A stretch of 15,169 nt of DNA from an uncultured Bacilli bacterium (GCA_944363655.1 CALVUU010000129.1:1-15169); one strand, 5' to 3'; shown: positions 7,684 to 13,277, counted from the first letter of the stretch. The notes: generated by a model not told the origin, from the letters alone. Numbers and translations are program-made.

Positions 7684-8028
7684 TTATTGTTCATAAAGAC
7701 AAGTTCTTTTGCCATTGGACCAGTTAATATTTACTTTATCACTTCCATATTCTGCAACAGGCTTATTTTCAACTGGATTATTTAAATCACTACTCAATAA
7801 ACCTTCTTGAATTAAAGTATTAATTTCAACTGTTGTTGAAAACATTATATTATTTATTTCGGCATAAACACAAGCTGCTTCTTCAATGGTATTATTATAT
7901 TCTTCAACTCGTTTTTCATCTTGACGAGAAAGCATACCACTCATACTAACTCCAATTGTAACAGAAATAATAGCAATTAAAGTAATTGTAATTATTAATT
8001 CAACTAATGTAAATCCTTTATTTTTCAT
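7684..8028 (-). CDS. Type IV prepilin-like protein with GFTLVE motif
   Basis: The product has 114 residues. MKNKG/FTLVELIITITLIAI is a classic type III signal: a short basic leader of five residues, prepilin peptidase cleavage after Gly5, Glu at mature position 5 (Glu10) and a hydrophobic helix (about 8-28). It would be processed and assembled into a pilus or pseudopilus, or into a competence-type fibre. The C-terminal part is short and contains two cysteines (AACVYAE and RTCLYEQ), which could form a disulfide. No prepilin peptidase, ATPase or PilC-like gene is in this window, so the machinery must be elsewhere. Translation is likely from a GTGAT-type Shine-Dalgarno. The next minus-strand gene is its degenerate paralogue. 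Confidence 0.85.
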   Translation of the reverse strand: MKNKGFTLVELIITITLIAIISVTIGVSMSGMLSRQDEKRVEEYNNTIEEAACVYAEINNIMFSTTVEINTLIQEGLLSSDLNNPVENKPVAEYGSDKVNINWSNGKRTCLYEQ

Positions 8029-8122
8029 ATTATCACAACATTATTCTAACATAACTTTCGCATTTTGAACATAGAAAGTTCACTTTGAAATAATATGATG
8101 TTAATGGAAGCGAGGTGATGCG

Positions 8123-8368
8123 ATGAATATAATGATTATTGGTAGTAATTGTAGTAATGGAATAAAACTCAAAAAATTGTTGCTTAAGGTTGCCAACAAT
8201 TATGACGGAGATGTCGAAATAGAGTTAAAAGACGACCAAGAATCAATGAGAAAATACAATGTTAAAAATATACCAGGTTTGGTAATCTATGGAAAAAAAT
8301 ATAGCGAAGGTAAAGTACCAAACGATAGAGAAATTTTAAAATTTATTAAGTCATACACAACTAATTAG
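8123..8368 (+). CDS. Thioredoxin-like small protein lacking the second active-site Cys
   Basis: The product has 81 residues with ATG behind GAGGTGAT at 8112-8119. The first strand and loop MNIMIIGSNCSNGIKLKKLL match the 'redox-active disulfide protein' type (Thioredoxin_3), where the usual active site is C-x-x-C; here it is Cys10-Ser-Asn-Gly13, so only one cysteine remains. The rest of the fold is kept: YNVKNIPGLVIYGKKYSEGKVP with a probable cis-proline at Pro51. A two-cysteine disulfide cycle is therefore not possible within the chain; a monothiol or structural role is more likely. The gene stands alone, divergent from the prepilin gene, and ends in its own hairpin. Confidence 0.75.
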   Translation: MNIMIIGSNCSNGIKLKKLLLKVANNYDGDVEIELKDDQESMRKYNVKNIPGLVIYGKKYSEGKVPNDREILKFIKSYTTN

Positions 8369-8393
8369 AAAAATCCCAAAAATGGGATTTTTT
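8369..8393. terminator. Terminator after the thioredoxin-like gene
   Basis: A ten-bp perfect stem (AAAAATCCCA with TGGGATTTTT, loop AAAA) directly follows the stop and is bounded by A and T runs on its two sides. It can also stop transcripts coming from the minus-strand surface-protein gene, which has no other hairpin between 8394 and 8475. Confidence 0.88.
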
Positions 8394-8475
8394 GCAAGTG
8401 TTTATCGATTTTACTTTATAAAGTTTTACATCAAAGTATTTTGAAATTATTAAAAAATATATTGCTATCGGATAT

Positions 8476-9306
8476 TCATTGTGTAGGTGCACACACAAAT
8501 CTAGAAGCCACGTAATTTGCTCCATTTTCTATTATATCAGTAATTTCAACTCCTCCGAGAATATAATTAGTACATATACTACTACCATCTATATAAAAAT
8601 TATCTGTATTGTAGTCGCTATCAATCCATTCTTGCCAAGTCAAACCTTTTTTTGAATAAAACGTTGTTACAGATCCATTATAATATGTTACTGTAAAACT
8701 TATTAAATCAGAAATAGTTGTAAAATTTGTATTATAATTACTAGACTTTCTGTCGTTGCTGTCCGTTACATAAACTTTTATATTATAATTGGTCTCTGCA
8801 TTTAAATTTTCAAAAATATAAGTATTACTATTACTAGAGACATATTCACTATCATTAATGGCATAATGGTAACTTACTATTTCCCCATCTCCTGGTATTG
8901 CACTTACACTTACTGTGATACTATTAGAGGTTATTTCTGTTGCTGAAACACTTGTTATTTCTGAGACAATATACTTATCAAAATAAACATAGCATTTGTC
9001 TGATGTATTTGCTTGCATTATAATTCTTTTGCTTTCATTATCCCATGTAAGTTTACTACCATTTTCACAACCGGATAATTTTTCGTTAAAAATATAACCC
9101 TCCTGCGGCCAAGACGAATCACTTGATACTTGATACTCTCCACTATTTTCTTCTGTTTCATACATCATTGTTAATGCGTTAGAATTAACTATCTTTTTAT
9201 TAGTAGAATTGCTTATTATTTCTTTACTATTATTAAAATTATAAATAGAAGATACTATAACAATTGTTAATAACAAGCTACTTATCAACATTAATTTTCT
9301 ATACAT
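8476..9306 (-). CDS. Surface protein with shared N-terminal module and Fn3-like domain
   Basis: The product has 276 residues, with the start placed at ATG 9304-9306 behind AAAGGAGAA. An upstream in-frame start (9336) lies inside the promoter palindrome region and is rejected. Residues 1-22 form a signal anchor or signal peptide. A module at about 43-108 (LTMMYETEENSGEYQVSS ... CENGSKLTW ... DKCYVYFDK, two cysteines) is nearly identical to that of the other surface protein in the window. Next comes a fibronectin type III-like domain (about 110-200: SVSATEITSNSITVSVSA ... YHYAINDSEYV ... LNAETNYNIKVYVTDSN), then a C-terminal stretch of about 75 residues with YYNGSVTTFYSKKGLTWQEW and two cysteines. 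There is no LPXTG or other sorting signal. Probable exported adhesin or antigen; no named family was recognised for the N-terminal module or the C-terminus. Confidence 0.75.
   Translation of the reverse strand: MYRKLMLISSLLLTIVIVSSIYNFNNSKEIISNSTNKKIVNSNALTMMYETEENSGEYQVSSDSSWPQEGYIFNEKLSGCENGSKLTWDNESKRIIMQANTSDKCYVYFDKYIVSEITSVSATEITSNSITVSVSAIPGDGEIVSYHYAINDSEYVSSNSNTYIFENLNAETNYNIKVYVTDSNDRKSSNYNTNFTTISDLISFTVTYYNGSVTTFYSKKGLTWQEWIDSDYNTDNFYIDGSSICTNYILGGVEITDIIENGANYVASRFVCAPTQ
8975..9174 (-). repeat. 200-bp direct repeat, copy 1 (N-terminal module of surface protein)
   Basis: This pairs without gaps with 11867-12066 (constant offset 2892). By hand I count 14 differences in 200 bases, all in 9022-9073; the last 101 bases (9074-9174) are identical, including silent positions. 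It encodes the shared module from about LTMMYETEE to CYVYFDK. Confidence 0.95.
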
Positions 9307-9330
9307 TAATAATTCTCCTTTGTGTATTAC

Positions 9331-9342
9331 ATACACGTGTAT
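9331..9342. promoter_or_regulatory. Second operator-like palindrome ATACACGTGTAT
   Basis: This perfect 12-bp palindrome falls just after the expected transcription start of the minus-strand surface-protein gene. With GTGTAT at 9322-9327 it forms a cluster of the same half-site used in the larger palindrome at 9365-9390, giving five GTGTAT/ATACAC copies in 64 bp. Probable binding site for the adjacent HTH protein. Confidence 0.6.
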
Positions 9343-9351
9343 TTTAAATTA

Positions 9352-9380
9352 ATTATAATAAGTTATTTTGTGTATGTCAA
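9352..9380 (-). promoter_or_regulatory. Consensus sigma-70 type promoter of the surface-protein gene
   Basis: On the minus strand TTGACA (9375-9380) and TATAAT (9352-9357) are separated by exactly 17 nt, a perfect match to the housekeeping consensus. The -35 lies in the centre of the 26-bp palindrome, so a bound repressor would block RNA polymerase. Confidence 0.85.
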
Positions 9381-9390
9381 TACACAAAAT
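9365..9390. promoter_or_regulatory. 26-bp operator palindrome over the -35 element
   Basis: Perfect arms ATTTTGTGTAT (9365-9375) and ATACACAAAAT (9380-9390) flank GTCA. It covers the -35 of the minus-strand gene and ends next to the promoter of the plus-strand HTH gene, so one protein could control both directions. Autorepression by the HipB-like protein is the simplest reading. Confidence 0.75.
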
Positions 9391-9410
9391 ACAAAGATAA
9401 TAGATATTAT

Positions 9411-9419
9411 TGTTATAAT
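9411..9419 (+). promoter_or_regulatory. Extended -10 promoter of the HipB-like gene
   Basis: TGTTATAAT is a TGN-TATAAT extended -10; the -35 at 17 nt is poor (ACAAAG). Transcription would begin near 9426, only about four bases before the ATG at 9430, so the message would be nearly leaderless. Confidence 0.6.
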
Positions 9420-9429
9420 TCTAGTTGTG

Positions 9430-9657
9430 ATGAATATGGAAATCAAAGCAAATAAATATAAAGGTAAAGATATTTTAAAGTTTATTAGACAAAATTCTAA
9501 TATGACTCAAAAAGAATTTGCTGAGACTATTAATAAAACAAGAGATTGGCAAGCATCGAATGAAACTGGAAGAAGTAGATATTTTATCGATGATTTAATT
9601 AATATAGCAAACACTCATAATTTAGAAATTATTATAAAGGATAAAACTCAAAAATAG
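9430..9657 (+). CDS. XRE-type HTH protein, probable HipB-like antitoxin
   Basis: The product has 75 residues from ATG 9430; a second in-frame ATG at 9436 is possible. The helix-turn-helix is about residues 24-43 (MTQKEFAETINKTRDWQASN), and the rest (about 44-70) is helical with DDLINIANTHNLEIIIKDK, as in small HipB and XRE proteins. It lies directly upstream of a HipA-like kinase gene on the same strand, the usual order for hipBA-type toxin-antitoxin pairs, and directly downstream of two operator-like palindromes. The expected role is neutralising the kinase and repressing its own promoter; it may also repress the divergent surface-protein gene. Assignment rests on HTH pattern and context rather than on a close family match. 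Confidence 0.7.
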   Translation: MNMEIKANKYKGKDILKFIRQNSNMTQKEFAETINKTRDWQASNETGRSRYFIDDLINIANTHNLEIIIKDKTQK

Positions 9658-9679
9658 CACGCATAAAGTGTTATTTTTA
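9651..9679 (+). terminator. Hairpin terminator or attenuator between HipB- and HipA-like genes
   Basis: AAAATAGCAC (9651-9660) and GTGTTATTTT (9668-9677) form a 10-bp stem with one G-U pair, loop GCATAAA and a T run. The stem overlaps the TAG stop of the HTH gene. It should reduce read-through into the kinase gene. Confidence 0.75.
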
Positions 9680-9686
9680 TAAAATA

Positions 9687-9715
9687 TAGACTTTTAAGTT
9701 AAAATCTTGTACAAT
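9687..9715 (+). promoter_or_regulatory. Candidate separate promoter of the HipA-like gene
   Basis: TAGACT (9687-9692), 17 nt, then TACAAT (9710-9715) are one and two mismatches from consensus-like hexamers. Together with the hairpin just before it, this suggests that the kinase gene is transcribed on its own. A Shine-Dalgarno GAAGGTGA precedes the ATG at 9740. Confidence 0.5.
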
Positions 9716-9739
9716 TAGGATAATTAAAGAAGGTGAATT

Positions 9740-10918
9740 ATGTTATATACATTTATGAATAAAAATTATAAATTGTTTGATTTTGAATATGATTTTAAAA
9801 TTAATGCAATTATAAATATAACTAATATTTATGATAAATCTCGTTTGCCACTCTTTTTAGCAAATAGTAATAATGAATATTTAATAAGTAATTTTAATTC
9901 TTGGTTAAGTCAAAGATATTCTAAAAATAGCAGTTGGTTTAAAAAACAACAATGGAATTATAATTTTTTAAAATTAACTAATGATTTAGTTATTAAATCT
10001 TATGGTTTATCTTTATCAGATCAGTATTGGATAAAACCAAAATCTGATGATAAAACTTGGGAAGAAATTAATTTTTTTACTAATGATTTTGTATTTAAAA
10101 GTTTTATAACCAATTTAAGTCGTGAGTATAATTATGGTAGTGTTGATGTATTATATTCACCTGATATAACTACTGGGGGAGAAGTTGATAAGGCATGGAT
10201 AATTGAAAATGATGTAAGAATACTTTGTAAATCCTCTAATACATTTTTAGGAATAGAACCAATTAATGAATGGATAGCCAGTAAAATAGCAGAAATTATT
10301 AATTTACCACATGTAATATATGATATAAAATTATTATCTAATTTGGAAAAAAAGACAATGGTATCGACTTGCCCTACTTTTATAAACGAAAATACTGAAT
10401 TAATTCCTGCTTTTCAAATAATAAAAAAAGATGATAGCGTTGAGTATGAATATGAAAAATATATTGAAACATTGAATAACCATGGTATTAACAACGCTAA
10501 AGAAAAAATAGATAAAATGATATTACTTGATTTAATTATGAGTAATTGTGATAGACATATGAATAATTACGGAGTTATAAGAGATATAAATACTTTAAAA
10601 TGGTTAGATGTTGCTCCAATTTATGATACAGGTAGATCACTTGCTACATCTTATCCTAGTGTACAAGATTATGATGATACTATTATTTTATTTACTCATG
10701 CTTGTAAAAGAAAAGATGCCTTTAAATTCATTAAAGATATTGAATTATCAGTAGAACAAATAAGTAAATTAAAAGAAATACCAATTCAATATAAAGAAAT
10801 GCTTTTAAAATACAAAAAATATACTAATATTAAAGAAGATAATAATAAAAAAGTTGAAGAGATAGTAGCATTACTTAGTAAAAATATTAATGAAGTTTTG
10901 AACCTTAATAGCAAATAA
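9740..10918 (+). CDS. HipA-like serine/threonine kinase, probable toxin
   Basis: The product has 392 residues. The N-terminal part (about 1-130) contains SLSDQYWIKPKSDDKTWEEI, a segment seen in many Firmicutes HipA-like proteins. The kinase part follows: a glycine-containing loop TTGGEVDKAW (144-153), candidate ATP-binding Lys164 in RILCKSSN, catalytic motif NCDRHMNNYGV (Asp271, Asn276) and metal-binding Asp296 in APIYDTGRS. These correspond to Asp309, Asn314 and Asp332 of E. coli HipA. HipA kinases phosphorylate tRNA synthetases or other translation factors and slow growth; the target here is unknown. All key residues are present, so it is probably active. The very low GC content matches its neighbours. 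Paired with the HTH protein upstream and convergent with a surface-protein gene. Confidence 0.82.
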   Translation: MLYTFMNKNYKLFDFEYDFKINAIINITNIYDKSRLPLFLANSNNEYLISNFNSWLSQRYSKNSSWFKKQQWNYNFLKLTNDLVIKSYGLSLSDQYWIKPKSDDKTWEEINFFTNDFVFKSFITNLSREYNYGSVDVLYSPDITTGGEVDKAWIIENDVRILCKSSNTFLGIEPINEWIASKIAEIINLPHVIYDIKLLSNLEKKTMVSTCPTFINENTELIPAFQIIKKDDSVEYEYEKYIETLNNHGINNAKEKIDKMILLDLIMSNCDRHMNNYGVIRDINTLKWLDVAPIYDTGRSLATSYPSVQDYDDTIILFTHACKRKDAFKFIKDIELSVEQISKLKEIPIQYKEMLLKYKKYTNIKEDNNKKVEEIVALLSKNINEVLNLNSK

Positions 10919-10950
10919 AAACTCCATAAGGAGTTTTTATTTGCTATTAA
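10905..10950. terminator. Bidirectional terminator with a 21-bp perfect stem
   Basis: Arms 10905-10925 and 10930-10950 are perfectly complementary over 21 bp around an ATAA loop. The core is AAAAACTCC and GGAGTTTTT, so T runs occur inside the 3' arm on both strands. The kinase stop codon (10916-10918) lies within the left arm and the surface-protein stop (10951) directly abuts the right arm. Confidence 0.9.
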
Positions 10951-12198
10951 TTATTCAATGATGTAAGGGTCAGATAAAGTTCCTGTACCGGAGATGTAGG
11001 CTACATCTGAGTTTAGATAAAATGTAGGCCGAGCAGCAACGTCTTCTAAAATAACATTAACACATCCCGTAGTTATACTGCCTCTATCTCGCAAATTAAA
11101 TACATATAACACTCCACTATCAGAATCAGAACGGCGAGTAATTGTCCATTCCATTTGCCCCATAAACATCCAGTTATTATTTCTATTTGTATTGTTATCA
11201 TAATTATATAAATTTGTATTCCAATTTGCAGGACTCGCGGCATAGCCATAATCACTTACATACATTAATCCTATTTTTGCATCGTATGTAGTATTTAATG
11301 CTGGATTTACTATTTCATTTTGATATGTTTGTTTTACTGGAACATTATATATGTTATCTATTATATTACCTCCAACTTTCCAGTTTGTTGTTGCAATTAA
11401 ATTATTCCATTTACTTCCTATATTATCAAGAAAATTTTGATTTAAATTTATTGTATTTAATTCACTTTCGCTCCATGTATTTGTCCGCGTACTATTATTC
11501 CAATAATATCTATCAATTGTTGTTTTTGTTCCTTTATAATAAGTTGAACTTGTGTTACTATATACTCTATTGGAATATTCTCCATTTGTTCCCAATAAGT
11601 CACTATTTGCATATTCATATTTTATCAATTTAACTTGGTTACCAAATACTCCAATGATACGATATAAGTTATCATTTGGGCACGTTGTATCATCTGATCC
11701 AAAGCATACATAATTATTTGGGTTTGCTCCACTATAACGATAACTATAATCTGCCGATTCAAGCGCACCATACGTACCTTGTCCATCGTGATAATATAAT
11801 CCGTTTTCACCATCACTTGAATACAAACCTTTGATATAATCTGCTAAGTGTTCTTTATCAGATTCTTTATCAAAATAAACATAGCATTTGTCTGATGTAT
11901 TTGCTTGCATTATTACTTTATTTGTTTTACTATCCCATGTAAGAGTACTATTATTTTCACAATCAGATAATTTTTCGTTAAAAATATAACCCTCCTGCGG
12001 CCAAGACGAATCACTTGATACTTGATACTCTCCACTATTTTCTTCTGTTTCATACATCATTGTTAAAACACTATTGTTAATAACTTGTGAATTATTAATA
12101 GTATTTTTATATACTATTTTTTTATTATTTGGAACATAATATAAATATAATGTAATAATACTTAAAAATATTATTAAACCTAGTAATAATTTTTTCAT
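10951..12198 (-). CDS. Large surface protein with shared N-terminal module
   Basis: The product has 415 residues. MKKLLLGLIIFLSIITLYLYY is a signal anchor or signal peptide. Residues about 44-111 repeat the module of the 276-residue surface protein (LTMMYETEENSGEYQVSS ... CENNSTLTW ... DKCYVYFDK). The remaining ~300 residues form one large domain: LYYHDGQGTYGALESADYSYRYSG, NYVCFGSDDTTCPNDNLYRIIGVFGNQVKLIKYE, a Trp/Asn/Tyr-rich middle with TWSESELNTINLNQNFLDNIG, GLMYVSDYGYAASPANWN, and the end ARPTFYLNSDVAYISGTGTLSDPYIIE. The layout recalls DUF6273-like exported domains, but I do not assign it. No sorting motif. The start at ATG 12196-12198 has GAGGTGT as Shine-Dalgarno. Likely an exposed antigen or adhesin. 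Confidence 0.75.
   Translation of the reverse strand: MKKLLLGLIIFLSIITLYLYYVPNNKKIVYKNTINNSQVINNSVLTMMYETEENSGEYQVSSDSSWPQEGYIFNEKLSDCENNSTLTWDSKTNKVIMQANTSDKCYVYFDKESDKEHLADYIKGLYSSDGENGLYYHDGQGTYGALESADYSYRYSGANPNNYVCFGSDDTTCPNDNLYRIIGVFGNQVKLIKYEYANSDLLGTNGEYSNRVYSNTSSTYYKGTKTTIDRYYWNNSTRTNTWSESELNTINLNQNFLDNIGSKWNNLIATTNWKVGGNIIDNIYNVPVKQTYQNEIVNPALNTTYDAKIGLMYVSDYGYAASPANWNTNLYNYDNNTNRNNNWMFMGQMEWTITRRSDSDSGVLYVFNLRDRGSITTGCVNVILEDVAARPTFYLNSDVAYISGTGTLSDPYIIE
11867..12066 (-). repeat. 200-bp direct repeat, copy 2 (N-terminal module of large surface protein)
   Basis: This is the partner of 8975-9174. Bases 11966-12066 are identical to 9074-9174, while the signal peptides upstream and the domains downstream are unrelated between the two proteins. 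The sharp edges inside the coding sequence point to a recent duplication or gene conversion of only this module. Confidence 0.95.
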
Positions 12199-12228
12199 TA
12201 ATACACCTCATTTATTTTATACAGATAT

Positions 12229-12257
12229 ATTATAAACTATTTTTTTATTTTACACCA
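12229..12257 (-). promoter_or_regulatory. Promoter of the large surface-protein gene
   Basis: On the minus strand TATAAT (12229-12234) lies 17 nt after TGGTGT (12252-12257), a weak -35 embedded in the palindrome at 12251-12262. A weak -35 covered by an operator could need an activator rather than a repressor. Confidence 0.5.
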
Positions 12258-12262
12258 GTGTA
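12251..12262. promoter_or_regulatory. Operator-like palindrome TACACCAGTGTA
   Basis: Arms TACAC and GTGTA flank CA, using the same half-site as the palindromes at 9331-9342 and 9365-9390. It lies on the -35 of the minus-strand surface-protein promoter and just upstream of the promoter of the divergent XRE gene (TATAAT 12289-12294). Confidence 0.5.
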
Positions 12263-12318
12263 TAAAAGACTTGGCTGTTTTATTTTTTTATAATAAGTGA
12301 TAAAGAGGGCGATAATTC

Positions 12319-12579
12319 TTGAAAAAACTAAAAAGCAAAGATATTTTAGCGATTAATTTAAAATATTATAGATATAAAAATAATTTATCACAAGAAAAAT
12401 TTGCAGAAATGTTGGGAAGTACATTACCATATATTAATCAATTGGAAAATGGTAGAAGAAAGCCGACATTAGAACTTTTAGATAAATTTGCTAGTAAACT
12501 GGATATTACTAGCGCTGAATTAATTACTTATAACGAAAAACATAATATTTTAGCAAAAAGAATTGATGAAAAAAAATAA
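12319..12579 (+). CDS. XRE-family HTH transcriptional regulator with TTG start
   Basis: The product has 86 residues. The first possible start is TTG at 12319-12321, placed by AGAGGG at 12304-12309; the next ATG would delete half of the DNA-binding domain. The classic XRE helix-turn-helix is about residues 12-66: LKYYRYKNNLSQEKFAEMLG, then TLPYINQLENGRRKPTLELL, with the recognition helix TLPYINQLENG. It ends with a short basic tail. The gene is divergent from the large surface-protein gene with a shared intergenic palindrome, so it is the obvious candidate regulator of that gene. It is convergent with the HNH gene, and both share a terminator. Confidence 0.88.
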   Translation: MKKLKSKDILAINLKYYRYKNNLSQEKFAEMLGSTLPYINQLENGRRKPTLELLDKFASKLDITSAELITYNEKHNILAKRIDEKK

Positions 12580-12609
12580 CACTATCGATTTGTGACGGTG
12601 TTATTTTTT
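12571..12609. terminator. Bidirectional terminator between XRE and HNH genes
   Basis: AAAAAATAACAC (12571-12582) and GTGTTATTTTTT (12598-12609) form a perfect 12-bp stem around a 15-nt loop, with A and T runs at the outer ends. It overlaps the stop codons of both convergent genes. Confidence 0.85.
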
Positions 12610-12957
12610 ATACAAAACTCTTGTTAGAGCTTGTTTATATTCTCTAGATTCTTCTTCTAGTTCTGGGGATAAAGGTGCTTTATGTTCAATAATTTCATGA
12701 AAAAATTCATTAATCAAACAATATAAATAGACATCTCTTGATTCACACATATTTAAAGCTCTATGTGATTTTTTTGTTAATAATGCAGCATTATCAACTT
12801 GTAATTTACCACCTTCAGATTTTTCATCTACGTGATGAATTGTTAATTTATTTTGTTTTGTTATTTGATAACTTAGCCAATCATATATTGTGGGCTTATA
12901 TATTTCTATTAATTGTTGTAATAATATTTGACTTTCATTAGTATAGATCTTGCCCAT
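12601..12957 (-). CDS. HNH-type nuclease-like small protein
   Basis: The product has 118 residues from an ATG behind AAGGAGGAA. The core LTIHHVDEKSEGGKLQVDNA followed by ALLTKKSHRALN matches the HNH beta-beta-alpha metal fold: His41-His42, then Gly49-Gly50, Asn56 and His65. No zinc-ribbon cysteine pairs are present. The flanks are helical: the N-terminal KPTIYDWLSYQ, and a C-terminal tail from about residue 95 rich in Glu and Lys. Small HNH proteins serve as nicking or homing enzymes in phages and mobile elements, or as components of defence systems; nothing here picks among these. It is just downstream of secG, separated by a terminator, and no own promoter was visible in the 47-bp gap. Confidence 0.7.
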   Translation of the reverse strand: MGKIYTNESQILLQQLIEIYKPTIYDWLSYQITKQNKLTIHHVDEKSEGGKLQVDNAALLTKKSHRALNMCESRDVYLYCLINEFFHEIIEHKAPLSPELEEESREYKQALTRVLYKK

Positions 12958-12970
12958 ATTTCCTCCTTAT

Positions 12971-12999
12971 GAAAAAGCACTGAGAAAATTCTCAATGCT
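12971..12999 (-). terminator. Terminator of secG
   Basis: On the minus strand AGCATTGAGAA and TTCTCAGTGCT form an 11-bp stem with one G-U pair and a TT loop, followed by five Us. It lies between the secG stop and the Shine-Dalgarno of the HNH gene. Confidence 0.75.
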
Positions 13000-13004
13000 A
13001 GAAT

Positions 13005-13223
13005 TTATTGTAAGAACATTATAAAAGAAATTACAAAGAAAAGAATTCCAAGTACCATTGTTGCACGGCTTATAACTAGTTCTAAACCTCTTTCTTTAGC
13101 ATGTTGGAACAAATTTTCATTACCACCAGTAATTATTTGTCCAGCATCACTTGCTTTGTTACCTTGTAAAAGTACAATGGCAATTAACAAAATTGATACA
13201 ACTAATAATATATTTTCTAACAT
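13005..13223 (-). CDS. secG: Preprotein translocase subunit SecG
   Basis: SecG is the small, non-essential subunit of the SecYEG channel that promotes SecA cycling. The 72-residue protein has two membrane helices (about 3-20 and 52-71) joined by the conserved polar loop: VLLQGNKASDAGQIITGGNE, then NLFQHAKERG. Size and motifs fit Firmicutes SecG. GGATGTGA acts as Shine-Dalgarno. In Bacillus this gene is followed by rnr-smpB; here an accessory region of about 5 kb separates them. It is on the same strand as ftsH, whose stop lies 55 nt upstream. Confidence 0.93.
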   Translation of the reverse strand: MLENILLVVSILLIAIVLLQGNKASDAGQIITGGNENLFQHAKERGLELVISRATMVLGILFFVISFIMFLQ

Positions 13224-13277
13224 ATTTTCACATCCGTTTCGCTAATAATCTAACATATTCTGAAGAAAAAAGCAATA

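Noticed and set aside
8053..8080. AACTTTC/GAAAGTT inverted repeat before the thioredoxin-like gene
   Set aside because: Seven-bp arms with a 14-nt spacer in AT-rich sequence are not convincing, and promoter hexamers there have poor spacing.
9307..9336. Earlier start for the 276-residue surface protein
   Set aside because: The upstream ATG falls in the operator and transcript start region, while ATG 9304-9306 has a well-spaced AAAGGAGAA.
11073..11816. Frames overlapping the large surface-protein gene on both strands
   Set aside because: Compositionally they are biased low-complexity shadows of an Asn/Tyr-rich coding sequence.
12738..12941. A 67-codon plus-strand frame opposite the HNH gene
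   Set aside because: It is antisense to a gene with a clear HNH motif and a strong Shine-Dalgarno; its hydrophobicity is a by-product of the opposite strand.
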